From Acidobacteriota bacterium (GTDB taxonomy: Bacteria; Acidobacteriota; Terriglobia; Bryobacterales; Bryobacteraceae), in the NCBI GenBank assembly GCA_947470805.1, contig CANIVU010000065.1, positions 1-47,305 on the forward strand: 47,305 bases of DNA, read 5' to 3'. The notes under the pieces are model-generated. The model did not search any database, was not told the origin of the DNA, and saw nothing but the letters and a program-made list of their open reading frames with translations. Positions 7,783-16,573 of the stretch are shown one piece after another. The first letter of the stretch is position 1. Each line of letters starts with the position of its first letter. Made by a program: the position numbers and the translations under genes.

Positions 7783-10700
7783 CTATTCGACGGCGACTAC
7801 AGGGACGACCGGCCCGGTAATGGAACTGCTAATCCCTCCAATGCGAAGGACTACCTCCAAATTTTGGCCTTTTTCGTGGAAGCCGGGAACACGGAAGTTG
7901 ACCTGGTAAAGGCCGACGTAGCCAGGGACGAGCCCGCTCCAATCGACGATCATCTCCTCCTGGGCCTTGAAACCGCGCGTTTTGTCGGCCGCGGTTTCCA
8001 CCTTCTTGAAGTAGAGCTCGAGAGCGTCGGTTTCAGCGAGCTTGTCGGCGGGCGCGGGCGTGCCGGAGACCAGCTTGACGCCTTTGGGGTTGCCGAGGCC
8101 GACGGCATACATCACGAGCGGCTCATCGCGCTGCGCGGGGCGGGCGGTGGTGACGGGTTCGCCGTTGGGGCGGAAGACGAAAGCACGCTTGGTGGTGGGA
8201 TCGGCCAGGACGGCGGGGGCGTACTTGGCAACCGTCAACTGTACGGTTTGCGAAGAGATTTTCTTATCCACCGAACGGACCATGAGCGTGTAGCGGCCGG
8301 CGGCGAGTTCCGGCGGGATCTGCGCGTTGATCTGCCCGCTGGAGGTCATCAGGAGCGGAATCGGCGAGTTGTTGATGGTGACGCAAGTACCACCGAGAGT
8401 GAGCGGCAAAGGTGTAGTACCGGCAGTGGCGGAGGTGCCGAGGTTTTGGCCAAAGATGGAGACGAGGCCGTTGGGGGCATTGCCGGTGGTGAAGTTACCA
8501 ACGTTGACGATGCCGGCGGCGGGGACCTGCGGACGGTCGGTGACGGCAGGGGTGACTAAGGGAACAATGTTTAAGCCCGTAGCGGTGAGGACATAGGCGT
8601 TTTCGAGAGTCGCGTCGACCGCCATCGTGCGGCCGTCAATATTGACGCGGGCGGTGCCGGTGACGGCGGAGACGGGGCCTTCGAGAGCGGCGACGGTACG
8701 GGTGGTGACGCCGGTGGTGGAGTTCACCAATTCAATCTGCGGCGTGTCGGTGACGGCGGCGTTGGCATTGGCGCGGATGGGCTGGGAGAACTTGGCGTAG
8801 ACGGTGCCAGAGGCGGCGTAGACGGCCGACACCGGGCGAGTGTTGGAGGTGGTGGCGCCGCCCGGACGGCCCGGGACAACCGCGCCGCCGCCAGCGCCGG
8901 TGCCGCCGGTGCCGGCGATGGGCGAAAGGCTTTGGTTCAAGACGATATCGTTGACGAGGAAGTACTGACCGCGGGGGCCGGCGCTGACGGGGCCGAAAAA
9001 GCCCTGGATGGGAGCGGTGGCGACCTGACGGGCGGCGACGAAATCATCGACAAGCGCGTCGAAGAGATAGGCGTTGCCATTGCCAGCAAGCAGGAGCATG
9101 TATTCGCCGTTGGGGGTGGCGACCATGGTGCGCGGGGCACCGATGGTGGCGGTGCCAATGACGGGGCTAACCTTGCGCGGGATGGCTTCATCGCCGATCA
9201 CGCGCCAGAGGGTGCCGTTGCTCATCATGATCTGCAGGCCGTTCTGGGTGACGGCGAGGATGGAAGGCGAGATGACGGCGGTGGCGCCGTTGAAGGGGAT
9301 GGCGGGGAATTTGATGCGCCCGGTGACGCGAAGGCGATCGAGGTCGATGATGCTGATGGATTCGCCACCCGAGTTGCCGACGTAGAGAGTGGCACCATCG
9401 GGTGACATGGCGAGCGAGCGGGGGAGCTGGCCGACCTTGATGGGTGCCAGGAAACGTTTGGCGCGGGTGTCGAACACCTCGACGCGGTTCATACCGGAGT
9501 TGGAGATATAAAGACGATTGCGGGTGGCGTCGGCCACCATGTCGGTGAGTGCTTCGTTGGGAGAGATCGCCGTTTGCACAGGGATTAGATCGCCGCGCGA
9601 TTCGGTATTGCGCGAGTTCTGGAAGACGCGGATGGAGGCCGGGAGGTTGACGGCTTGTGGGGACGAGACGAGGAAATCGTGTGAGGCGGCGGTACCGAGG
9701 GAGCGGGAGTTGACGAAGTTGTAGTTGATTTCAAACGCTGTGTCCTGGCCGTTGCGGACGACGCGGAGGGACGGAGCCGTCTGGGTGGTGACTTGCTGCG
9801 CATTATTGAGGCCGGGGATCTGCCCGACGCCGGGGATCGGCACGGTGGGAAAGGGGATGACAACGCCGCCGCCGGGGGCACCGCCGCCGGGGCCGACAAC
9901 GACACCACCGCCAACACCGAGACCGGGGACGGCGACGCCGCCGAGCGTTTGGAGCAACGTGGCGGAGGCGGTTACCGGGCCGGTGGCGCGGCCGAGGTTG
10001 AGAAGGCTCACTGTCGACTTGGTGCCTTCGGGTGCGGAGTTACATTGATCACTGGCCAGCAGGACGACACCGGTGGAGGGCTGCAGGAGGGGGTTACGGC
10101 TGACCTGATCGAGCGGAATGATGGTGAAGCCGGATTCGGAGAGAGCGTAGAGGCTGGCGCCGTCGTTGGACATCACCATTTTGCCGGCGAGGTTCTCCGG
10201 GAGTTGAAGGCCGTCCTGAATGGAGAGATTGTCTGCATCGTTGATGAGCAACTGGGTGACGTTGGCACGGGCGGGGGGATTCTGAATGGGGGCGAGGTTG
10301 AAGGCGGAGTAAACGGTGGCGCCGTCGTTGGAAAAGACGCTGCCGCCCTGGTTGGCCTGCAGGTTGAACTGCTGGCCGACGGTGGCGAAGCCCTGGGCGG
10401 TGATGTTGGACGACAGCGGGAACGGGGCGTTGGCGGCGTTCTGCTGGGCGAGAACAGCCAGGGTTTCGGTTTCGAAGAGACGGAGACCGACCATGAACTT
10501 CGAACCGTCGGGAGCGATGGAGAGCACCGTGGAGAGATCGCCGACAATGCGGCTGCGCAGGACGCTGCCGGAGGCGGTTTCATAGACAAATACGACGCGG
10601 TTCTGGGCCTGGTAGGCGTTGAGGCCGATGATTTTGGAGCCATCGCGGGTGGCGAGCAGCTGGCTGCGGTTGGCGAGGAAGGTGCGACCGCTGGGGGCGG

Positions 10701-11235
10701 GCAGAGTGGGGGGAAGCGGCGGAGGCGGGGCAACGGGGACGGTGGCGAGGCTTTGGCTGTCGGTGACGGAGGGGTCGAAAATGAGCAGGGTGTTCAGGAG
10801 ATTACCTGCGCCGGAACCGATAGTGGTAACCAGGACGCGGCCGTCGGCCCCGACGGCGATGCCTTCCGGGCGAGCCGGGAGGCTGACCTTCCGGACGATG
10901 GCCGGGGTGGCCGGACGGGTATCGATGATATTGATCGAAGCGGCGTCGTGGCAGGTGACGTAGAGGAAGTTGCCATCGGGGGAGAGAGCGGCGGCGAGCG
11001 GATTGGCGTCTGTGGAGATGGAGGCGATGATCCGGCGCTGAGTAGTGGAGAAAACGTCGATCCGGTTCACGGGCAGCGAGCGGACGAGATAGAGAAGATT
11101 TCGATTGTTGTCGAGGACGAGATCGCCCGCGCCGCCGGTCACATTGATCACCGTTCCGAGGGTGGCCGCGGGAGCAACCCACAACCCCATGGAAACAAAA
11201 ATACTTAATACCGAGATCGATCGTAGGGCTCGCAT
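7783..11235 (-). CDS. Secreted YVTN-type beta-propeller protein with TIGR03437 C-terminal domain
   Basis: The start is placed at the ATG at 11233-11235 (1150 aa), where a clear signal peptide begins (MRALRSISVLSIFVSMGLWV) preceded by GGTGG. The longer frame would add 17 residues inside tolC. Two propeller-like regions carry YVTN-type blades, for example DGNFLYVTCHDAASINIIDT near residue 85 and SPDGATLYVGNSGGESISIIDL near 640. Between them, and again after the second, are Gly/Pro-rich low-complexity linkers. The last ~230 residues form the 'Solibacter' C-terminal domain (TIGR03437): VNVGNFTTGNAPNGLVSIFGQNLG, then LMTSSGQINAQIPPEL, then GYVGLYQVNFRVPG. The function is unknown; a large extracellular or surface protein is likely. 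The gene lies 31 bp downstream of the TolC-like gene. Confidence 0.85.
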   Translation of the reverse strand: MRALRSISVLSIFVSMGLWVAPAATLGTVINVTGGAGDLVLDNNRNLLYLVRSLPVNRIDVFSTTQRRIIASISTDANPLAAALSPDGNFLYVTCHDAASINIIDTRPATPAIVRKVSLPARPEGIAVGADGRVLVTTIGSGAGNLLNTLLIFDPSVTDSQSLATVPVAPPPPLPPTLPAPSGRTFLANRSQLLATRDGSKIIGLNAYQAQNRVVFVYETASGSVLRSRIVGDLSTVLSIAPDGSKFMVGLRLFETETLAVLAQQNAANAPFPLSSNITAQGFATVGQQFNLQANQGGSVFSNDGATVYSAFNLAPIQNPPARANVTQLLINDADNLSIQDGLQLPENLAGKMVMSNDGASLYALSESGFTIIPLDQVSRNPLLQPSTGVVLLASDQCNSAPEGTKSTVSLLNLGRATGPVTASATLLQTLGGVAVPGLGVGGGVVVGPGGGAPGGGVVIPFPTVPIPGVGQIPGLNNAQQVTTQTAPSLRVVRNGQDTAFEINYNFVNSRSLGTAASHDFLVSSPQAVNLPASIRVFQNSRNTESRGDLIPVQTAISPNEALTDMVADATRNRLYISNSGMNRVEVFDTRAKRFLAPIKVGQLPRSLAMSPDGATLYVGNSGGESISIIDLDRLRVTGRIKFPAIPFNGATAVISPSILAVTQNGLQIMMSNGTLWRVIGDEAIPRKVSPVIGTATIGAPRTMVATPNGEYMLLLAGNGNAYLFDALVDDFVAARQVATAPIQGFFGPVSAGPRGQYFLVNDIVLNQSLSPIAGTGGTGAGGGAVVPGRPGGATTSNTRPVSAVYAASGTVYAKFSQPIRANANAAVTDTPQIELVNSTTGVTTRTVAALEGPVSAVTGTARVNIDGRTMAVDATLENAYVLTATGLNIVPLVTPAVTDRPQVPAAGIVNVGNFTTGNAPNGLVSIFGQNLGTSATAGTTPLPLTLGGTCVTINNSPIPLLMTSSGQINAQIPPELAAGRYTLMVRSVDKKISSQTVQLTVAKYAPAVLADPTTKRAFVFRPNGEPVTTARPAQRDEPLVMYAVGLGNPKGVKLVSGTPAPADKLAETDALELYFKKVETAADKTRGFKAQEEMIVDWSGLVPGYVGLYQVNFRVPGFHEKGQNLEVVLRIGGISSSITGPVVPVVAVE

Positions 11236-11266
11236 GAATCCACCAATATAACCCACGTTGTCAAAC

Positions 11267-12547
11267 TTAGTTGCGCAGCGCGGCAACCAGTGTTCCGGTT
11301 TCCTTCAGCAGATCGAGGCGGGCGCGGTCGAGCCCGAAGCGGGCGTCGAACAGTGCCATCCACTTTTCGTTTTCGGCCAGGCGGGCTTCTTCCATCTGCT
11401 TCTGGGTGGCGCGGCCTTCGTCGAACAAGGCAAGCAGGAGGGAAGTCTGTTCACGGGCGACCTGGAGATCGAGATTCGCCACTTCGACGGTGGTCTCCTG
11501 GGCGGTGACTTCGGCCCACGCTTTACGGGCCTGGGCGGAGGAGCGGCCGCGTTCGGCGTTGAGTTGGGTGCGAAGTTGCAGCATTTCCACGTCGACGATT
11601 TCCTTCTGCGCTCGGGCGGCGTGGCTGGGGAGGATGGGAATTTGAATGGAGACGCCGATTTGGCCGTTGTGGCGCTGGAAGCGGTTGAAGAACTTGTCGT
11701 AGTTGTTGAAACGAGAGAAGAGGCCGTACTGGGCGACCAGGTCGAGACGCGGCATCCGGGCGGCTTCGTAGGATCGACGTTCAAAACCTTTTACAACCAT
11801 CACGCTTTCCAGGCGGCGGATTTCGCGGTTGTTCTGGAGAGCGGCGACGATGGCGTCGCCTTCCGACTTCAGCGCGACGGGGACGGGGGTTTCCGATTCG
11901 GCGGGGCGGGCGCGGTCGGCATCGCCCATGCCGAGGAGGAGGGCGAGTTGGGATTCGGCGTCGGCTTGCGCGATTTCCAGGCGCGACAGGCGCTGCTTGG
12001 CCTGGAGGGAACGGAGGGCGGCGCGACGGCCTTCGATGGGCAGTTCCCTGCCCTCGGCGACGCGGGCGTTGACGGTTTCGGCGCCACGTTCGAGAGAGGC
12101 CATCTGGTCCTTGACGGCTTTGACGGCGGCGGCGAGGCGCCCGGCTTCGACGTAGAGAACGGCGGCGCGGTAGCCGACTTCATCCTCCTTCATCTGCGTG
12201 GCGAGGCCGGCGGTTTTCTGTTCGGCCTTAGCCTTTTCGAGCAGCATGCGTTTTTCGTGATTGAAGATGCTGGCGATGGCGCGGGATTCGATGATCGACG
12301 GGGCGGAGCCTTCGATGCTCATGGGGAAGCCGCTGGAATAGGCCAGGCCGCTGCCGGCAAAGATTTTGGGATAGAAAGGATCGCGGGCGGCCTTGGTGGC
12401 GCCCAAGGCGCGGCGCTCTTCGAGCTTAGAGAGGACGACATCGGGGTTCTGGGTGGATGCCAATTGCAGCGCCTGGGCGAGGGTCACTGTGCGCACTTCG
12501 CCGTGGGCGGCCGCGGCAGCCATCAACAAAAAGAGGAGTCGTTGCAT
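11267..12547 (-). CDS. TolC-family outer membrane efflux protein
   Basis: An outer-membrane channel component of 426 aa. The ATG at 12545-12547 is chosen because GAGGAGAG precedes it and a signal peptide follows (MQRLLFLLMAAAAAHG). The mature part has the duplicated coiled-coil organisation of TolC/OEP proteins. It starts TLAQALQLASTQNPDVVLSKLEERRALG, which is typical of the family, and the second half repeats the long Ala/Glu/Arg-rich helices. TolC proteins form trimers that connect tripartite pumps to the outside. No adaptor or inner-membrane pump of the tripartite type adjoins it; the nearest transporters are an MFS and an EamA exporter upstream. It starts 13 bp after the SDR stop. Confidence 0.9.
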   Translation of the reverse strand: MQRLLFLLMAAAAAHGEVRTVTLAQALQLASTQNPDVVLSKLEERRALGATKAARDPFYPKIFAGSGLAYSSGFPMSIEGSAPSIIESRAIASIFNHEKRMLLEKAKAEQKTAGLATQMKEDEVGYRAAVLYVEAGRLAAAVKAVKDQMASLERGAETVNARVAEGRELPIEGRRAALRSLQAKQRLSRLEIAQADAESQLALLLGMGDADRARPAESETPVPVALKSEGDAIVAALQNNREIRRLESVMVVKGFERRSYEAARMPRLDLVAQYGLFSRFNNYDKFFNRFQRHNGQIGVSIQIPILPSHAARAQKEIVDVEMLQLRTQLNAERGRSSAQARKAWAEVTAQETTVEVANLDLQVAREQTSLLLALFDEGRATQKQMEEARLAENEKWMALFDARFGLDRARLDLLKETGTLVAALRN

Positions 12548-12560
12548 CTCTCCTCTATTG

Positions 12561-13280
12561 TCACCTCTGGGAGAGGCCGCCATCCACCGCCATGACCTGT
12601 CCGGTTACAAAATTTGACGCACGCAAAAAGTAGACGACGGCGTCGGCGATTTCGGCGCCCGTGCCGACGCGCGCGGCAGGGGTTGCTTCAAGGAGCGCGG
12701 TCATGGCGTCGTTCCATTCGCCGAAGGGGATGACGCCGGGGGCGACGGAGTTAACGGTGATCTCCGGCGCGAAGGCCTTGGAGAGCGCCTTGGTGAGCAT
12801 GATGACGCCGGCCTTGGAGGCGCAGTAGTGGGCGTGCTCGGCCCATGGGCGGAGTCCGCCGAGGGAGCTGATGTTTACGATGCGACCATGGCCCTGTTTC
12901 TTCATGCGGCGGGCGGCTTGCTGGCAGCAGAAGAAGACGGCTTTCAGGTTCACGTCGTGAATGAAATCCCAGTCGGCTTCGGTGACTTCCAGGGGATCAA
13001 ATTTGGTGAAGCGGGCGGCGTTGTTGACCAGGCCATCGATACGGCCCATGCGTTCGTCGATTTCGGCGAACATTCGTTCGATTTCGGCGACGCTTTCGAG
13101 GTTGGCCTTGAACGTTTCCGCGCCGCCGCACTCTTCGGCGGTGCGGTTGGCTTCGTCTTCGGATGTGGAGTAGTGAATGGCCACGCGGGCGCCTTCGGCG
13201 GCCAGTCGGAGGGCGATGGATCGGCCGATGCGCTTGGCGGCGCCGGTTACGAGAATCACTTTTCCTGTTAGCTCAGACAT
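12561..13280 (-). CDS. SDR-family oxidoreductase (FolM/FabG-like)
   Basis: A classical short-chain dehydrogenase/reductase of 239 aa. The ATG at 13278-13280 is chosen because GGAG precedes it and the Rossmann fold starts directly after it (SELTGKVILVTGAAKRIGRSI). Visible motifs are TGAAKRIG (dinucleotide binding), LVNNAA, the ISSLGG serine, the YCASK catalytic Tyr/Lys pair and NSVAPG. The AIHYSTS turn after strand 2 and the KRIGRSIA sequence resemble the FolM/pteridine-reductase side of the family, so a reductase acting on a pterin or a 3-oxoacyl-type substrate is possible. The substrate is not proven. The start overlaps the MFS stop by 8 bp. Confidence 0.88.
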   Translation of the reverse strand: MSELTGKVILVTGAAKRIGRSIALRLAAEGARVAIHYSTSEDEANRTAEECGGAETFKANLESVAEIERMFAEIDERMGRIDGLVNNAARFTKFDPLEVTEADWDFIHDVNLKAVFFCCQQAARRMKKQGHGRIVNISSLGGLRPWAEHAHYCASKAGVIMLTKALSKAFAPEITVNSVAPGVIPFGEWNDAMTALLEATPAARVGTGAEIADAVVYFLRASNFVTGQVMAVDGGLSQR

Positions 13281-14565
13281 TCGGATCTCCGTGGACTTCG
13301 ACATCTTCTTCGCCACCGCCCGAGACGGGTTCGGGGAGGCGGCCGGTGACGTCGCCCCAGTACCAGAATATGGCGGTCGTGCTGCTAAGCACGCCGCTGG
13401 CGACGCCGATCCAGCGGGTGTTGACGTGATCGCTGGCGAGGCCGGCGGCGGTCATCGACAGCATCATGACGCCCCAGGTGAGTGTTTCCAATGTCGCGAA
13501 GACGCGGCCGCGGAACTCGTCCTGGACGATGCGGAGGATCTGGGTGAAGTTCATGACGGAGCTGACGGCGACGGCGGCGCGGGAGAGGCCGATCATCAGC
13601 AGCGCGAGCCAATATGGTTCGGAGAGCGCGAAGCAGACGTAGGAGGCGCCGTGGACGATGTAGGCGAGCGAGATGGTTTTCTTGTACTGGGCGAAATTGA
13701 GCCGCGGCATGAGACGGTGGGCGAAGACACCACCGACGACGAGGCCGAAGCCGGCTGAACTCCAGAGTTGGCCGGTGCCCATGGCGCCGCGGTGGAAGAC
13801 GCGATCGCCGAAGAGAGGGAAAAGAATCTGGGCCGCGCCGCCGCCGGAGGCCCAGCCGACGCTAACAAAACCGAGGCCGGCGAGGAGCGGAATCGAGCGC
13901 ATGTATTTGAGGCCGTCCTTGTAATCCTGCCAGGGCTTGACGACTTTGGTTTCGTCGAGCGAATTTCGCTTGGCGACGAAGGCGCCTTCGGGGACGCGGA
14001 GCTTGCTGATGCAGAGGGCGGAGAAGAGAAAGGAGAGTGCGTTTAGGAAGAAGGCGATTTCGTAACCCAGCATTTCCGCGCTGAAACCGCCGAGGAAGGA
14101 GCCGATGGCGGTGGTGGTCCACTGCGTGGTCTGCGTCATGGAGTTGGCGGTGTGGAGTTCGTCCTTGGTGGCGATGGCGGGCAGGATGGACGCGCGGCCG
14201 CTGGTGAAGAACGGAGAGGCTGCCATCATCAGCGCGCTGAGGACGTAGATGATCCAGCTGCGGCCGACGGGGACACCGAAGACAAAGAGGCCGGCGAGGA
14301 CGGCGCGGACGAGATCGCTCCAGATCATGAGTTGGCGGCGGTTGAAGCGATCGAGGCTGACGCCGGCGAGAGGGCCGGCGAGCAGCATGGGAATGGCGCG
14401 GGAGAGCATGACGCCGGCGACAGCGAGGCCGGAGTTGGTTTGGGCGAGGATGAGGCTGAAGACGGCGATGGTGTTGAAGTGGTCGCCCACTTCGCTGACC
14501 ACCTGGCCCATCCACGTGTATCGGTAGTTCTGGTTGGTCCGGAGGAGTGCCGTGAACCCGGCCAT
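13273..14565 (-). CDS. MFS transporter (EntS/transmembrane secretion effector-like)
   Basis: An inner-membrane major facilitator of 430 aa with about 12 hydrophobic segments. The longer open frame is a shadow of the neighbouring transporter gene. The real start is the ATG at 14563-14565, which forms a TGATG overlap with the EamA stop. The N-terminus RTNQNYRYTWMGQVVSEVGDHF and the loop LAGPLAGVSLDRFNRRQLMIWSDLVRA are typical of the MFS_3/EntS-like exporters, which have the DRxxRR motif A variant between TM2 and TM3. The transport direction is probably outward. The substrate is unknown, but its place between an amino-acid-type exporter and a TolC-like channel suggests export of a small metabolite. 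Confidence 0.88.
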   Translation of the reverse strand: MAGFTALLRTNQNYRYTWMGQVVSEVGDHFNTIAVFSLILAQTNSGLAVAGVMLSRAIPMLLAGPLAGVSLDRFNRRQLMIWSDLVRAVLAGLFVFGVPVGRSWIIYVLSALMMAASPFFTSGRASILPAIATKDELHTANSMTQTTQWTTTAIGSFLGGFSAEMLGYEIAFFLNALSFLFSALCISKLRVPEGAFVAKRNSLDETKVVKPWQDYKDGLKYMRSIPLLAGLGFVSVGWASGGGAAQILFPLFGDRVFHRGAMGTGQLWSSAGFGLVVGGVFAHRLMPRLNFAQYKKTISLAYIVHGASYVCFALSEPYWLALLMIGLSRAAVAVSSVMNFTQILRIVQDEFRGRVFATLETLTWGVMMLSMTAAGLASDHVNTRWIGVASGVLSSTTAIFWYWGDVTGRLPEPVSGGGEEDVEVHGDPNV

Positions 14566-15461
14566 CAGCCCCGCTCCGAAAGGAAGACGCCGGCCATGAT
14601 GAGGCCGCCGCCGCTGACGAGGGCGGCGGTAATGGGTTCGCCGAGCATGGGGAGGGCGAGGAGCGTTGCCACCAGCGGCTGCAGGTAGCTGAAGGCGGTG
14701 AGGCGTGAGGCGGAGAGGCGCTTGAGCGCGTAGGCCCAGCCGATGTAGCAGAGGACGGAGGAGATGACGCTCATATAGCCGAACGACCACCAGGCGGCGG
14801 CACTGACCTGCGAGAAGTCGAAGCGGGAGGCGAAGAAGAGCGTCATCGGCAACAGGAAGATGCTGCCGGCGGCGTAGGAGACGGCGATGACCGCCATGCC
14901 GCCGTGTTCGGCGGCGAGTTCCTTGCCGAAGACAGTGTAGACGGCGAAGCTGAGGCCCGCGCCTAGGATGAGAACGTCGCCGAGGAGCGAGGCGGTTTGG
15001 GCACTGGCCGAAGGTTTCTGCAGGAGCGCCATGCCGCAGACGGCGACCGCGAGGCCGATGGCGCGGTTGGACGTGAAGGCCTCCTGACCGCGAAACCAGG
15101 CGAGGAAGAGAACCATGAACGGCGTGAGGCCGATGACGAGGGCGGCGTGGCTGGCGCTGGTGAGCGAGAGGCCGATGAGGAAGCAGACCTGATTGATGGC
15201 GATGCCGCAGACACCGATCAGGCAGAGTTGCGGGTACTCGTCGCGGCGGAGCGGGGGCCGGTCGGGGTTGCGGGACCGCTTATAGACGACCATCAGCGCG
15301 ATGGCCGCGAAGAGGGTACGCATGCCGGCCACGAGCGGGCCGGGGATTTCTTTCAACGTGATCTTGGAGAAAACGAAGTTACCGCCCCAGAACAAGTACA
15401 CGGCCACAACGATCAGGTACAAGGACCATTGGCTGCGGCCGCTACTACTGCCGTCGGTCAA
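14565..15461 (-). CDS. EamA/DMT-family transporter
   Basis: An inner-membrane protein of 298 aa with ten predicted transmembrane segments made of two EamA repeats. The first is near residues 14-140 (VYLFWGGNFVFSKITLKEIPG) and the second near 155-295 (LGDVLILGAGLSFAVYTVFGKELA). The family exports metabolites and amino acids. The start is a TTG at 15459-15461, supported by CAGGAG eight bases upstream and by a TTGA overlap with the preceding gene's stop. The short hydrophilic head (TDGSSSGRSQW) precedes TM1. It directly follows the racemase and acyltransferase genes, so it may export their product or a related amino acid. That role is an inference from context. Confidence 0.88.
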   Translation of the reverse strand: MTDGSSSGRSQWSLYLIVVAVYLFWGGNFVFSKITLKEIPGPLVAGMRTLFAAIALMVVYKRSRNPDRPPLRRDEYPQLCLIGVCGIAINQVCFLIGLSLTSASHAALVIGLTPFMVLFLAWFRGQEAFTSNRAIGLAVAVCGMALLQKPSASAQTASLLGDVLILGAGLSFAVYTVFGKELAAEHGGMAVIAVSYAAGSIFLLPMTLFFASRFDFSQVSAAAWWSFGYMSVISSVLCYIGWAYALKRLSASRLTAFSYLQPLVATLLALPMLGEPITAALVSGGGLIMAGVFLSERG

Positions 15462-16573
15462 CGAATGGTCTCCTGACGGACGGTGATGGAATCGAGGAAC
15501 GGCATATCGATGTCGTAGCCGAAGCCGGGGCGGTCGTTGGTCTTGATGGTGCCGTTAGGCGTGGCGACGATCTCTTCGGTGAGCAGTTCGCGCTTCCAAT
15601 ACCGCTTGGAGCCGGAGACGTCACCGGGGAGAGTGAAGTTGGGCAGAGTGGCGAGGGCGACGTTGTGGGCGCGGCCGATACCGCTTTCGAGCATGCCGCC
15701 GCACCAGACGGGGATGTTGGCGGCCTGGCAGACGTCGTGCACTTTCTTTGCTTCGAGGAAGCCGCCGACGCGGCCGAGCTTGATGTTGATGATCTGGCCG
15801 GCCTGGAGGCGGATGGCCTGTTCGGCATGGTGGGCCGAGCGAATGCATTCGTCGAGGCAGATGGGGGTTTGCAGCTGGGCCTGGAGGACGGCGTGGTCGA
15901 TGATGTCGTCGTGGGCGAGGGGCTGTTCGATCATCATGAGGTAGAACTCATCGAGGGCGCGGAGGCGATCGACGTCGGCGAGCGTATAGGCCGAGTTGGC
16001 ATCCGCCATGAGCTTGATGCCGGGGAAGTGGCGGCGGACCTCGCGGATGTCTTCGACGTCGCGGCCAGGCTTGATTTTCATCTTGATGCGCTGGTAGCCG
16101 TCGGCCAGTTCCTTCTCGATGACTTTGAGGAGATCGTCGACGGAATCCTGAATGCCGAGCGAGACGCCGCTGGGGATCTCCGGGCGGGCGCCGCCGCCGA
16201 TGCGCTGCCAGAGCGGAATGCCCTGGAGCTTGGCGTCGAGATCCCACACGGCGACTTCCACACCGCCGCGCGCCATGCGGTGGCCGCGGATATGCTTGGC
16301 GTAGGCGGCGACGTCTTCGGCGCTTTCGATGGGCTTGTTCAGCAGTTGCGGGCCGACATAGTGCTTGACGATCTGCCAGGCCGATTCGGTCCACTCTTCG
16401 TTGTAGAACGGGTTTTCGCCGGCGGTGACTTCGCCCCAGCCGGAGACGCCGTTGGAGACGACTTCGACGAGCACCATGTCGCGCGAATAGGTGCGGCCAA
16501 AGCTGGTCTCAAAGAACTTCACCAGCGGCATCGCCACCTGGCGCAAACGAATTTCGTCAATTTGAAAAGACAT
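15458..16573 (-). CDS. N-succinylamino-acid racemase / o-succinylbenzoate synthase-like enolase
   Basis: A muconate-lactonizing-subgroup enolase of 371 aa. An N-terminal capping domain is followed by a TIM barrel with the full set of active-site residues. These are the KxK motif at K164/K166 (RIKMKIKPG), metal ligands D191 (ADANSAYT), E216 (IEQPL) and D241 (CLDEC), and K265 (NIKLGRVGG). The barrel wording matches the NSAR/OSBS family, in which enzymes dehydrate SHCHC to o-succinylbenzoate for menaquinone, racemize N-succinylamino acids, or do both. No other men genes are nearby, while a GNAT acyltransferase gene lies directly upstream (TAATG overlap). I therefore favour the racemase role, but menC activity is possible. 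Confidence 0.85.
   Translation of the reverse strand: MSFQIDEIRLRQVAMPLVKFFETSFGRTYSRDMVLVEVVSNGVSGWGEVTAGENPFYNEEWTESAWQIVKHYVGPQLLNKPIESAEDVAAYAKHIRGHRMARGGVEVAVWDLDAKLQGIPLWQRIGGGARPEIPSGVSLGIQDSVDDLLKVIEKELADGYQRIKMKIKPGRDVEDIREVRRHFPGIKLMADANSAYTLADVDRLRALDEFYLMMIEQPLAHDDIIDHAVLQAQLQTPICLDECIRSAHHAEQAIRLQAGQIINIKLGRVGGFLEAKKVHDVCQAANIPVWCGGMLESGIGRAHNVALATLPNFTLPGDVSGSKRYWKRELLTEEIVATPNGTIKTNDRPGFGYDIDMPFLDSITVRQETIR
15470..15475 (-). promoter_or_regulatory. Shine-Dalgarno site for the EamA transporter (TTG start)
   Basis: CAGGAG read on the minus strand, eight bases before the TTG codon at 15461. It supports the rare TTG start, which is otherwise hidden in the end of the upstream racemase gene. 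Confidence 0.7.

Noticed and set aside
9793-11208. 471-aa plus-strand frame opposite the propeller gene
   Set aside because: Gly/Glu-rich antisense frame without domain signatures; typical artefact of high GC.
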